A stretch of 64,000 bases of DNA from the NCBI RefSeq assembly GCF_000328625.1, contig NC_019978.1:186001-250000 (forward strand), in the 5' to 3' direction. Position numbers and translations under genes: made by a program. Every line of letters begins with the position of its first letter. Position 1 is the stretch's first letter. The stretch comes from Halobacteroides halobius DSM 5150. Lineage in GTDB: Bacteria > Bacillota > Halanaerobiia > Halobacteroidales > Halobacteroidaceae. A model generated the notes under the pieces. The model made no database searches, was not told where the DNA came from, and saw only the letters and a list, made by a program, of their open reading frames with translations. Below, piece by piece: positions 56,012-64,000 of the stretch.

Positions 56012-57745
56012 ATGGCAGAAATGACTGGTGCTAAAATGTTTGTTGAGTCTCTTTATCGTGAAAATGTAGAGACTATTTTTGGATATCCAGGAGGAGCGGT
56101 ATTGCCTATTTATGATCAGTTATATGATGCTGACTTTGAGCATATAATGCCTCATCATGAACAGGGTGGTGTCCATGCTGCTGATGGATATGCTCGCACA
56201 ACTGGTAAGGTTGGGGTTTGTATTGCCACCTCAGGGCCAGGAGGTACAAACTTAGTTACAGGTTTAGCTACAGCTTATATGGATTCTGTACCTATTGTAG
56301 CCTTTACTGGTCAGGTACCTAGTTCTATGATAGGAACAGATGCTTTTCAAGAAGCTGATATTACTGGAATTACAGTACCAATTACTAAGCATAATTATTT
56401 GGTGCAGGATGTAAAAGAGCTACCGAGAATAATTAAGGAAGCTTTTCATTTAGCCCAAACTGGTCGACCAGGACCAGTATTAATTGATATTCCTAAAGAT
56501 ATTTTAAATTCTAAAGCAGAATTTAATTATCCTACAGAAGTTAATCTACCTGGTTATAAACCTAATTATCAAGGGCATGAATTACAAGTTGAAGAAGCAG
56601 CTAAGGCTATTAATGAAGCTAAAAACCCAGTGATTTATGCTGGTGGAGGTGTGATTCTTTCAGAAGCTAGTGATAAACTAAGAGAATTATCTAAAAAGGC
56701 TTCGATTCCAGTAACTACTACTTTAAATGGTTTAGGAGCTGTTAATGAGCGAGATGATTTAAGTTTAGGTATGTTAGGAATGCATGGTACGACTGAAGCT
56801 AACCTAGCGGTTTCCAATACTGATTTATTAATTACAATTGGAGCTCGTTTTGATGATCGAGTAACAGGTAAGTTAGATACTTTTGCAGCTGAGGCTAAGA
56901 TTATTCATATTGATATTGATCCAGCTGAAGTAGGGAAGAGAGTAGAAATTGATATTCCAATTGTTGGAGATGCGAGAAGAGTACTAAAAGAATTAAATCC
57001 ACTAATAGAAGCAAGAGAGAATAAAGAGTGGGCCAAGCAAATTGCTGAGTGGAGAAAATTAGATGATAATAGAGTAGAGGAGAGTAATAAATTATTGCCC
57101 CATCAAATTATTGAAGAAATTGATAGTCTAACTAATGGAGAGGCCCTAATAACTACAGAAGTAGGGCAACATCAGATGTGGGCTGCTCAATTTTATCAAT
57201 TTAGTAAACCTCGTAGTTTTGCTTCATCTGGCGGCTTAGGAACAATGGGTTATGGTTTTCCTGCTGCTATAGGAGTGCAAGCTGGCAATAAGGATGATAT
57301 AGTTTTTGCTTTGGCAGGTGATGGAAGTTTTCAAATGAACCTGCAAGAATTAGCTACAGTTGCTAAGAATGAATTACCAGTTAATATTGTAGTCTTTAAT
57401 AATCAGTATTTAGGGATGGTTAGACAGTGGCAAGAAATGTTTTATGATAAAAGATACTCTGCTGTTTGTCTAAAGCAACAAGCTGATTGTCCACCGGGCT
57501 GTTCTTCTCCTAGCGAGGATTGTCCTGAGATGAAGCCCGACTTTGTTAAGTTAGCTGAAAGTTTTGGTATTAAGGCTAAGCGAGTTACTGAAGTTGATGA
57601 GATTAGACCAGCTCTAGAAGAAGCAATTAATACGTCTGAGCCTTATTTATTAGACTTTATTATTGAAGAAGAAGAGAATGTATTTCCTATGGTACCACCT
57701 GGTGGTAGCCTAGATAAGATGGTTTTAAAGGAGGATGTAGAATGA
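56012..57745 (+). CDS. ilvB: Acetolactate synthase, catalytic subunit
   Basis: TPP- and FAD-dependent first enzyme of branched-chain amino acid synthesis, 577 residues from ATG 56012, which follows AAGGAGTGA; eleven upstream in-frame codons from 55979 include that site and are excluded. Catalytic E50 is in PHHEQGGVHAADG; the TPP motif starts with GDGSFQMNLQELATV. Between ERYS-type FYDKRYSAVC and PDFVKLAESFGI there is an extra loop with C486, C493, C497 and C504 (CX6CX3CX6C) that the B. subtilis enzyme lacks. It overlaps ilvN by 4 bp. Confidence 0.97.
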   Translation: MAEMTGAKMFVESLYRENVETIFGYPGGAVLPIYDQLYDADFEHIMPHHEQGGVHAADGYARTTGKVGVCIATSGPGGTNLVTGLATAYMDSVPIVAFTGQVPSSMIGTDAFQEADITGITVPITKHNYLVQDVKELPRIIKEAFHLAQTGRPGPVLIDIPKDILNSKAEFNYPTEVNLPGYKPNYQGHELQVEEAAKAINEAKNPVIYAGGGVILSEASDKLRELSKKASIPVTTTLNGLGAVNERDDLSLGMLGMHGTTEANLAVSNTDLLITIGARFDDRVTGKLDTFAAEAKIIHIDIDPAEVGKRVEIDIPIVGDARRVLKELNPLIEARENKEWAKQIAEWRKLDDNRVEESNKLLPHQIIEEIDSLTNGEALITTEVGQHQMWAAQFYQFSKPRSFASSGGLGTMGYGFPAAIGVQAGNKDDIVFALAGDGSFQMNLQELATVAKNELPVNIVVFNNQYLGMVRQWQEMFYDKRYSAVCLKQQADCPPGCSSPSEDCPEMKPDFVKLAESFGIKAKRVTEVDEIRPALEEAINTSEPYLLDFIIEEEENVFPMVPPGGSLDKMVLKEDVE

Positions 57746-58221
57746 GGCATACTGTTTCAGTATTAGTAGCTAATGAGTCGGGAGTTTTGGCCCGGATTGC
57801 TGGTTTGTTTAGTAGACGTGGGTTTAATATTGATAGTTTATCTGTAAGTCGAACTGAAGATGATACTACTTCTCGGATTACATTAGTAGTTGCTGGTGAT
57901 AAGAGGGAATTAGAACAAGTAACTAAACAGCTTAATAAATTGGTGATAGTCTATAAAGTTAGCGATATAACTAATGATGAAACAGTAGACCGTGGCTTAG
58001 CTTTAATTAAAGTGCAGGCTGATTCTAATACCAGATCAGAGATTATACAGATTGTTGATAGTTTTAGAGGTAAAATAGTTGATGTAGCTACTAATTCAAT
58101 CATGATTGAAATTACTGGAGATGAAAGTAAGATTAATGCTATTGAGAAGTTATTAAATCCATTTGGAATTAAAGAATTAGTTAGAACTGGGAAGATAGCT
58201 ATGGGGCGAGGTAAGAAGTAA
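57742..58221 (+). CDS. ilvN: Acetolactate synthase, regulatory subunit
   Basis: Small subunit giving feedback inhibition by valine, 159 residues. N-terminal ACT domain: HTVSVLVANESGVLARIAGL and FSRRGFNIDSLSVSRTED; C-terminal ALS_ss domain: RGLALIKVQADSNTRSEIIQ and NPFGIKELVRTGKIAMGRG. ATG overlaps the ilvB stop (ATGA), with AAGGAGG just upstream. A 186-bp spacer with an inverted repeat separates it from ilvC. Also called ilvH. Confidence 0.96.
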   Translation: MRHTVSVLVANESGVLARIAGLFSRRGFNIDSLSVSRTEDDTTSRITLVVAGDKRELEQVTKQLNKLVIVYKVSDITNDETVDRGLALIKVQADSNTRSEIIQIVDSFRGKIVDVATNSIMIEITGDESKINAIEKLLNPFGIKELVRTGKIAMGRGKK

Positions 58222-58226
58222 TTAAT

Positions 58227-58361
58227 AGTTAACAGTATCTTGATTTAGACCTTAATCTTGAAGACTAATACTATTGGAATTATGGTATTAAATTGATAAT
58301 TTAAATTGTGAAACAGTTTGATGGTGTTCAGTTATTTAGAATTTGGTTTTAACTGTTAACT
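58227..58361. repeat. Inverted-repeat element in the ilvN-ilvC spacer
   Basis: AGTTAACAGT (58227-58236) is inverted exactly at 58352-58361. The ends bracket 115 bp of AT-rich sequence without an open frame, and a run of related words (CTGTTAACTGTCAGCTGTTCAC) follows the right end in pieces. Confidence 0.6.
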
Positions 58362-58407
58362 GTCAGCTGTTCACTGTACACTAAAACTAATAGAGGAGAT
58401 GAGTAGA

Positions 58408-59400
58408 ATGGTAAAAATGTATTATAATGAAGATGCAGATTTAAAGTATTTAGAAGGTAAAAAGGTAGCAGTCATTGGTTATGGTAGTCAAGGACACGCT
58501 CAAGCACAGAATATGAGAGAGGCTGGTCTAGATGTAATTGTTGGTCAGAGAAAAGGCGGAGCGAGTTATGAGCAAGCAGTTGCCGATGGTTTTAAACCAG
58601 TTTCAGCGGCAGAAGCTGCTAAACAAGCTGATGTAATTCAAGTCTTACTACCTGATGAGGTACAGAAAAAAGTTTATTATAATGATATTGAACCTAATTT
58701 AGAAGCAGGAAATGCTTTGGTTTTCTCTCATGGATTTAATATCCATTTTGAACAAATTCTTCCTCCAACAGATGTAGATGTTTATATGGTTGCTCCTAAA
58801 GGGCCAGGGCACTTAGTAAGAAGAGTTTATGAGGATGGCTCTGGTGTACCATGCTTAATTGCAATTTATCAAGATGCTACAGGAGATGCTAAAGAAAAGG
58901 CCTTAGCTCATGCTAAAGGTGTTGGTGGAACTCGAGCTGGTGTAATTGAAACTAGCTTTAAAGAAGAAACAGAGACTGATTTATTTGGTGAGCAGGCTGT
59001 ATTATGTGGAGGAGCTAGTGAGTTAGTTAGAGCTGGTTTTGAGACATTAGTAGATGCTGGTTACCAACCAGAAATTGCTTATTTTGAATGCTTACATGAA
59101 TTAAAGCTGATTGTAGATTTAATGTATGAAGGCGGTATTGCTACAATGAGAGATTCTATTTCTGATACTGCTGAGTATGGTGATTTAATTGCTGGTAAGC
59201 AAGTAATTAATGATAAATCTAGAGAAGCTATGCAGAAGTTACTAAAAGATATTCAAACAGGGGAATTTGCAAAACAGTGGTTACTTGAAAATCAAGTAGG
59301 ACGTCCAGCTTACTCTAAGCGCAAAGAAATTGATGCTAATCATCAGATTGAGCAAGTTGGAGAGAAGTTAAGAAGTAAGATGAACTGGATTGAAGAATAA
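58408..59400 (+). CDS. ilvC: Ketol-acid reductoisomerase
   Basis: NADPH-dependent isomeroreductase, 330 residues (short class I form). Start ATG 58408 is 9 nt after GAGGAG; the ATG at 58399 touches that site. Rossmann motif [27 protein letters not shown] and the metal ligands in [10 protein letters not shown] and [14 protein letters not shown] are present. The loop [12 protein letters not shown] suggests NADPH preference by the Arg-Lys after the second strand. The next gene is leuA, after a spacer with a hairpin repeat. Confidence 0.97.
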   Translation: MVKMYYNEDADLKYLEGKKVAVIGYGSQGHAQAQNMREAGLDVIVGQRKGGASYEQAVADGFKPVSAAEAAKQADVIQVLLPDEVQKKVYYNDIEPNLEAGNALVFSHGFNIHFEQILPPTDVDVYMVAPKGPGHLVRRVYEDGSGVPCLIAIYQDATGDAKEKALAHAKGVGGTRAGVIETSFKEETETDLFGEQAVLCGGASELVRAGFETLVDAGYQPEIAYFECLHELKLIVDLMYEGGIATMRDSISDTAEYGDLIAGKQVINDKSREAMQKLLKDIQTGEFAKQWLLENQVGRPAYSKRKEIDANHQIEQVGEKLRSKMNWIEE

Positions 59401-59411
59401 GTTAGTTTTAA

Positions 59412-59446
59412 GCTGTGGGTTGTGAGTTTTACTCATAGCTCATGGC
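59412..59446 (+). repeat. Hairpin repeat in the ilvC-leuA spacer
   Basis: Bases 59412-59427 pair with 59431-59446 over all 16 positions, five of them G-U, around a 3-nt loop. Because of the G-U pairs only the plus-strand RNA, the operon mRNA, folds fully. The words CTCATAGC and GCTATGAG link it to the element at 52531-52650. No T-run follows. Confidence 0.7.
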
Positions 59447-59481
59447 TGATAACTAATAGCCAAAAAGAAGGAGTGGAGCAG

Positions 59482-60984
59482 ATGCCAGTTAAAATCTTTG
59501 ATACGACCTTACGTGATGGAGAACAGTCTCCTGGGGTTAGTTTAAGTGTGAAAGAAAAGGTAGAGATTGCAAAGCAATTAGCTAAGTTGGAAGTAGATAT
59601 CATTGAAGCTGGTTTCCCTATTGCTTCTCCAGGTGATTTTAAAGCAGTGAAAGAAATAGCTCAAGAGGTCTCAGGTCCAGTTATTGCTGGGTTGGCTAGA
59701 GCTACTAAAGGAGATATTGACCGAGCTTGGGAAGCTTTACAAGAAGCAAAAAAACCAAGGATTCACACCTTTATTGCTACATCACCAGTGCATATGGAAT
59801 ATAAATTACAAAAGGATCCAAATGAAGTATTAGATGCTGCTGTTAAAGCAGTTAAATATGCTAAGTCTTATACTGCTGATGTTGAATTTTCTGCTGAAGA
59901 TGCTTTTCGTAGTGATAAGGATTTTTTATGTGATATTTTTGAAGCAGTAATTGAAGCTGGGGCAACAACTATTAATATACCTGATACTGTTGGTTATGCC
60001 ACCCCAGAAGAGTTTGGTGGATTAATTAGTTATATAAAAAATAATGTTTCTAATATAGATGATGCTATAATTAGTGTTCATTGTCATAATGACCTTGGAT
60101 TAGCAGTAGCCAATTCTTTAGCAGCTGTTGAAAATGGGGCACAGCAGGTAGAGTGTGCAGTTAATGGAGTAGGAGAGCGAGCCGGAAATACAGCTTTAGA
60201 AGAGATTGCTTTAACTTTAAATACCCGCCATGATTATTTTACTAATCAGACTACTCTTAAGCTTAAAGAGATTGCTCGTACCAGTAGATTAGTTAGTCAT
60301 TTAACTGGGATGCCTATTCAACCTAATAAAGCAATTGTAGGTAAGAATGCTTTTGCTCATGAATCTGGTATTCATCAAGATGGAGTAATTAAAGAGCGTA
60401 CAACTTATGAGATTATGGATGCTCAAACGATTGGTTTAAAGGAAAACAAGATTGTATTAGGTAAACATTCAGGTCGGCATGCTTTTAAAGATAAAATGGA
60501 AGAGTTAGGTTATAAATTAAAAGAAGAAGAGTTAAATTCTGCTTTTAAACGTTTTAAGGATCTAGCTGATAAGAAGAAGGAATTTACTAGTCTTGATTTA
60601 GAAGCAATTATGGAAGATGAGATCAGTCAAGTAACTGAAATTTACCAAGTTGATTTATTACAGGTAACAAGTAGTTCTGGATTAGCTACAGCTACTGTTC
60701 AGATAGAAAATGAAGGAGAAAAGATTAATGAATCAGCTTGCTCTGAAGGTGGGCCAATTGATGCTGTTTATGAAGCAATTAATCGGATTACAGGTTTAGA
60801 TTGTAAATTAGTTAATTATAAGATAGATTCTGTAACCAAGGGTAAAGATGCTTTAGGTGAAGTAATTGTTAAGTTAGAATATGAAAATAATTTATATATT
60901 GGTCGAGGAGTTAGTACTGATGTAATTGAGGCTAGTGCTAAGGCTTATAACAATGCCATTAATAAAGTTGCGGCGGACTTATAG
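59482..60984 (+). CDS. leuA: 2-isopropylmalate synthase
   Basis: Condenses acetyl-CoA with 2-ketoisovalerate, first step of leucine synthesis, 500 residues. Start ATG 59482 ([20 protein letters not shown]) is 8 nt after AAGGAG; a longer frame from 59422 would translate the repeat element and is rejected. [20 protein letters not shown] gives the metal histidines, [14 protein letters not shown] the second signature, and a complete C-terminal LeuA allosteric domain follows (about residues 365-500), so feedback by leucine is expected. Homocitrate or citramalate synthase is less likely given the operon. Confidence 0.94.
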   Translation: MPVKIFDTTLRDGEQSPGVSLSVKEKVEIAKQLAKLEVDIIEAGFPIASPGDFKAVKEIAQEVSGPVIAGLARATKGDIDRAWEALQEAKKPRIHTFIATSPVHMEYKLQKDPNEVLDAAVKAVKYAKSYTADVEFSAEDAFRSDKDFLCDIFEAVIEAGATTINIPDTVGYATPEEFGGLISYIKNNVSNIDDAIISVHCHNDLGLAVANSLAAVENGAQQVECAVNGVGERAGNTALEEIALTLNTRHDYFTNQTTLKLKEIARTSRLVSHLTGMPIQPNKAIVGKNAFAHESGIHQDGVIKERTTYEIMDAQTIGLKENKIVLGKHSGRHAFKDKMEELGYKLKEEELNSAFKRFKDLADKKKEFTSLDLEAIMEDEISQVTEIYQVDLLQVTSSSGLATATVQIENEGEKINESACSEGGPIDAVYEAINRITGLDCKLVNYKIDSVTKGKDALGEVIVKLEYENNLYIGRGVSTDVIEASAKAYNNAINKVAADL

Positions 60985-61033
60985 AATTGATAATTATAAA
61001 TTATAAATAAATGAAGTCGAGGAGGAAGTAGCT

Positions 61034-62296
61034 ATGGGAATGACGATGGTAGAGAAAATATTAGCAGCCCATGCTGGTAAAGATAAAGTTAAGCCAGGTG
61101 AGTTGGTAAATGCTAAAGTTGATTTGGTATTAGGAAATGATGTAACTACACCAGTAGCAGTTAAAGAATTTAATAAAATCGGGGTAAATGAGGTATTTGA
61201 TAAGGATCGGGTGGCAATTGTTCCAGACCATTTTGCACCTAATAAAGATATTAATTCTGCAGAACAATGTAAGATGATTAGAAACTTTGCCCATAATAAA
61301 GAAATTACTAATTATTTTGAAATAGGTGAGATGGGAATTGAACATTGTCTATTACCAGAAAAAGGATTAGCTTTACCAGGGGATATTATTATTGGGGCTG
61401 ATTCTCATACTTGTACTTATGGTGCTTTAGGTGCTTTAGGTACTGGAGTAGGTAGTACTGATATGGCAGCAGGAATGGCTAGTGGAGAAGCTTGGTTTAA
61501 AGTGCCAGAAACAATTAAGTTTGTTTATAATGGAGACCTACAAGATTGGGTCAGTGGTAAAGATTTAATTTTATATACTATAGGTGATATTGGTGTTGAC
61601 GGTGCTCTCTATAAAGCTATGGAATTTAGTGGAGAAGTAATAGAAGACTTTTCAATGGCTAATCGAATGACAATGTCTAATATGGCTATTGAAGCTGGAG
61701 GTAAGTGTGGCTTAATTGAACCAGATAAAAAGACGTTAGAGTATGTTAAGGATAGAGCACAAAGAGATTATACAGTTTATAAAAGTGATGAAGATGCTAA
61801 TTATGATCAAGTAATTGAGTATGATGTAAGTGAAATTGAACCGCAAGTTGCTTTTCCTCACTTGCCTGAAAATACAAAAGGAATTAGTGAAGTAGAAGAT
61901 ATTGCAATAGATCAAGCTGTAATTGGTTCCTGTACTAACGGGCGATTGGAAGACTTAAGGGTTGCTGCTGAAATATTAGAAGGTAAAAAGAAAGCAGAAC
62001 ATTTAAGATTAATTATCTTCCCTGGAACACAAGAGATTTATCGTCAAGCAATGAAAGAAGGATTAATAGATATCTTCTTAGATGCTGGAGCAGCAGTTAG
62101 TACCCCAACGTGTGGGCCATGTTTAGGTGGTCATATGGGTATTTTAGCTAAAGGAGAAAGAGCAATTGCTACAACTAATCGTAATTTTGTTGGTCGAATG
62201 GGTCATCCAGAAAGTGAAGTGTATTTATCTAATCCAGCAGTAGCAGCGGCTTCAGCTATTAAAGGAAAAATTGTTAGTCCTAAGGAGGTTTTGTAA
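61034..62296 (+). CDS. leuC: 3-isopropylmalate dehydratase, large subunit
   Basis: Aconitase-family [4Fe-4S] enzyme, 420 residues, the short form also seen in archaea and clostridia, not the 460-470-residue enterobacterial type. Cluster cysteines are in [12 protein letters not shown] and [34 protein letters not shown] is the substrate-side signature. RBS GAGGAGG before ATG 61034. Pairs with leuD 92 bp downstream. The short type also includes homoaconitases, so the substrate rests on context. Confidence 0.93.
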   Translation: MGMTMVEKILAAHAGKDKVKPGELVNAKVDLVLGNDVTTPVAVKEFNKIGVNEVFDKDRVAIVPDHFAPNKDINSAEQCKMIRNFAHNKEITNYFEIGEMGIEHCLLPEKGLALPGDIIIGADSHTCTYGALGALGTGVGSTDMAAGMASGEAWFKVPETIKFVYNGDLQDWVSGKDLILYTIGDIGVDGALYKAMEFSGEVIEDFSMANRMTMSNMAIEAGGKCGLIEPDKKTLEYVKDRAQRDYTVYKSDEDANYDQVIEYDVSEIEPQVAFPHLPENTKGISEVEDIAIDQAVIGSCTNGRLEDLRVAAEILEGKKKAEHLRLIIFPGTQEIYRQAMKEGLIDIFLDAGAAVSTPTCGPCLGGHMGILAKGERAIATTNRNFVGRMGHPESEVYLSNPAVAAASAIKGKIVSPKEVL

Positions 62297-62388
62297 AACT
62301 CCAAGGAGGACTTTATATTATATAAGTAAGAAGTAAGTATAAGAAAACAATTGCAAAAATATTGAAGTATTAAGGGAGGAAAAGAAAT

Positions 62389-62883
62389 ATGGATATCCAA
62401 GGAAAGGCCTGGAAGTATGGAGACGATATAGATACGGATGTTATTATTCCAGCTCGTTATTTAAATACGTCTCAGCCAGAAGAGTTGGCTAAACATTGTC
62501 TAGAAGACTTAGATGAAGATTTTGTTGATAAGATGGAGCAAGGAGATTTAATTGTAGCCCAAGATAACTTTGGTTGCGGCAGTTCTCGTGAACACGCTCC
62601 ACTAGCTATTAAAGCAGCAGGTGTCTCTTGTGTGATTGCTAATTCATTTGCTCGGATTTTTTATCGAAATTCTATTAATATAGGATTGCCAATTTTAGAA
62701 TGTCCTACAGCAGTAGAAGCAATTGCAGAGGGAGACCAGATAGAAGTAGATGTTGAATCAGGAACTATTAAGAATTTAACTAAGGCTGAAGAATATCAAG
62801 CGGAAGCTTTTCCTGAATTTATGCAAGAGATTATGGCTAAAGATGGACTTGTAAATTACGTTAAAGAGCGAATTAACAATTAA
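62389..62883 (+). CDS. leuD: 3-isopropylmalate dehydratase, small subunit
   Basis: Swivelling domain partner of LeuC, 164 residues, the short form matching the short Leu[21 protein letters not shown] near the N-terminus and [20 protein letters not shown] are diagnostic; [17 protein letters not shown] follows. The YLNTSQPEE loop is the substrate-recognition segment. RBS GGGAGGA. A 284-bp spacer with an inverted repeat separates it from leuB. Confidence 0.94.
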   Translation: MDIQGKAWKYGDDIDTDVIIPARYLNTSQPEELAKHCLEDLDEDFVDKMEQGDLIVAQDNFGCGSSREHAPLAIKAAGVSCVIANSFARIFYRNSINIGLPILECPTAVEAIAEGDQIEVDVESGTIKNLTKAEEYQAEAFPEFMQEIMAKDGLVNYVKERINN

Positions 62884-62906
62884 AAAGCAATTAACAATGG
62901 ACAATG

Positions 62907-63141
62907 TACAATTGATAATTGAAAAATCAAAGCCATAGTTAAACTTAATTAATTTTTTATATAAAGATTAAGTTTGAATCTGAGGTTGATTAAATTTTAA
63001 AACTATTAGATTTAAATAACATGAACCACTATGTGATAAAAGTTTTTCAGACCTGATAGTTATATTCTACATTGATATTATTTTATTTCAGAATTACTTG
63101 GGAATATTTTAATGATGTTTAATTGTCAATTCTAAATTGTA
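62907..63141. repeat. Inverted-repeat element in the leuD-leuB spacer
   Basis: Bases 62907-62921 and 63127-63141 form an inverted repeat matching at 12 of 15 positions (TACAATT...AATTG against CAATT...AATTGTA). The 205 bp between them are AT-rich with no open frame or promoter I can recognise. The flanks carry further AATTGTCAATT-like words. Otherwise the 284-bp spacer is empty. Confidence 0.55.
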
Positions 63142-63167
63142 AATTAAAAAAGGAGTAGTGAGTAGTG

Positions 63168-64000
63168 ATGACAAAAAGAATAGCAGTAATACCTGGTGAT
63201 GGAATTGGCCCAGAAGTTGTAAGTCAAGGGGTAAAGGTTTTAAAGAAGTTAGAAGAGATTAGCGATTTAGATTTTGAATTTAAGGAATTTCCTTTAGGAG
63301 CAGAACACTATTTAAAAACAGGCGAGTTAGTAACAGATGAGGTTAAAGAAGAACTAGCTAATTTTGATGCTATTTATTTAGGGGCAGTAGGAGATCCACG
63401 AGTTGAACCTGGTGTTCTAGAACATGGGATCTTACTTGACTTAAGATTTTCTTTTGATCAGTATATTAATTTACGTCCAATTAGATTATATGATTCTAGA
63501 TTTACTCCACTTAAAGATAAAAGTCCTGCAGATATTGATATGATGATTGTACGAGAGAATACAGAAGGTCTATACTCTGGAGTAGGAGGTTTTTTAAAGA
63601 AGGATACTGAAGATGAAGTAGCTACTCAAGAGATGGTTAATACTTATAAAGGAGTAGAAAGAGTAACTCGTTATGCTTATGAGTATGCTAAAAACCAAAG
63701 TCAAGAACAGAAGTTGACTTTATGTGATAAAAGTAATGTGTTAACTTATGCTCATGATTTATGGCAAAGAGTCTTTGTAGAGTTAGGAAAAGAATATAAA
63801 AGTGTTGACCAAGATCATATGTTAGTAGATGCTATGACAATGAAGCTGGTACGTAATCCAGAAGATTTTGATGTAGTAGTAACCTGTAATATGTTTGGTG
63901 ATATTATTACTGATTTAGGTGCTGAAATTCAAGGAGGCATGGGCTTAGCTGTATCAGGTAATATTAATCCAGAGGGAGTTTCTATGTTTGAACCAGTTCA
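63168..64000 (+). CDS. leuB: 3-isopropylmalate dehydrogenase-like protein, 5' part
   Basis: Beta-decarboxylating NAD-dependent dehydrogenase; the gene runs off the window after 277 codons. MTKRIAVIPGDGIGPEVVSQ is the family start, after AAGGAG. VRENTEGLYSGVGG and DQYINLRPIRLY place it nearer the tartrate/isocitrate/archaeal-LeuB branch than the classic LeuB, which reads REL-TGG-YFG there. Later blocks include LCDKSNVLTYAHDLW and TCNMFGDIITDLGAEIQGG with the metal aspartates. As the fourth leu gene of the operon it most likely acts on 3-isopropylmalate; homoisocitrate or tartrate activity cannot be excluded. Confidence 0.88.
   Translation, partial: MTKRIAVIPGDGIGPEVVSQGVKVLKKLEEISDLDFEFKEFPLGAEHYLKTGELVTDEVKEELANFDAIYLGAVGDPRVEPGVLEHGILLDLRFSFDQYINLRPIRLYDSRFTPLKDKSPADIDMMIVRENTEGLYSGVGGFLKKDTEDEVATQEMVNTYKGVERVTRYAYEYAKNQSQEQKLTLCDKSNVLTYAHDLWQRVFVELGKEYKSVDQDHMLVDAMTMKLVRNPEDFDVVVTCNMFGDIITDLGAEIQGGMGLAVSGNINPEGVSMFEPV

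Noticed and set aside
59422-59481. N-terminal extension of LeuA
   Set aside because: It translates part of the hairpin repeat. ATG 59482 has the ribosome site and the conserved protein start.
1-64000. CRISPR array, insertion sequence or prophage
   Set aside because: No regularly spaced direct repeats, no transposase or integrase, and no phage genes were seen. All genes are chromosomal core or metabolic types.

Overview
The window is an AT-rich chromosomal segment of a bacterium in the Firmicutes line of descent. Shine-Dalgarno sites are strong and promoters are of the TTGACA-N17-TATAAT type. There is a T-box leader before the branched-chain amino acid genes, an ECF vitamin transporter module inside the ribosomal cluster, and zinc-type (Cys-containing) S14, S4 and L36. 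The sugar-binding protein has a plain signal peptide instead of a lipobox, which would fit a diderm Firmicute. My best guess is the Halanaerobiales (Halobacteroidaceae, Orenia/Halobacteroides type). This is an inference from overall character, not a database result.

Layout. (1) 1-11.7 kb: end of rplL, then rpoB, rpoC, rpsL, rpsG, fusA, tuf, with internal promoters and terminator-like hairpins. (2) 11.7-31.2 kb: the S10/spc/alpha clusters (rpsJ to rplQ, with secY, adk, map, infA), then ecfA1-ecfA2-ecfT, truA, rplM, rpsI. The order is canonical except that rpmD (L30) is missing between rpsE and rplO. (3) 31.2-35.4 kb: an ornithine-racemase-like gene, arginase and a fused LigB/AMMECR1 protein, then a convergent membrane protein that looks like a CPBP protease without its catalytic residues. 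(4) 35.5-37.2 kb: ilvD. (5) 37.3-49.4 kb: a sugar-utilisation operon with a LacI regulator, ABC binding protein, two permeases, a small membrane-anchored TPR-like protein, GH35-like and GH2 glycosidases and a GH94 phosphorylase. It has a strong promoter, two identical 12-bp operator palindromes and a terminator-like hairpin in the leader. (6) 49.6-51.2 kb: mnmM and mnmL, the tRNA wobble-uridine modification pair. (7) 51.2-55.2 kb, minus strand: a four-gene operon (hotdog/MaoC-like protein, BioY, thiolase homologue, acyl-CoA ligase) whose promoter lies under a BirA-like operator. (8) 55.2-64 kb: ilvB, ilvN, ilvC, leuA, leuC, leuD and the 5' part of leuB, preceded by an 870-bp leader with two promoters, two T-box Stem I modules and two terminators.

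How the genes work together. The left third is transcription and translation machinery. EcfA1/EcfA2/EcfT can energise S components such as the BioY encoded 25 kb away. The sugar operon would import oligosaccharides and split them in the cytoplasm, partly by phosphorolysis. The biotin-linked operon combines biotin uptake with acyl-CoA chemistry that could supply or salvage a pimeloyl precursor. The ilv/leu operon plus the separate ilvD makes valine, leucine and isoleucine.

The items most worth a second look are the tandem Stem I leader of ilvB, the BirA-linked acyl-CoA operon (a thiolase without its second Cys, and a first gene whose start lies out of frame), the TPR-like protein in the sugar operon, the attenuator-like hairpins before rpsL and lacI, and a set of inverted-repeat elements placed between genes of the amino-acid and biotin-linked operons. 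No mobile element, tRNA, rRNA or CRISPR array was recognised.
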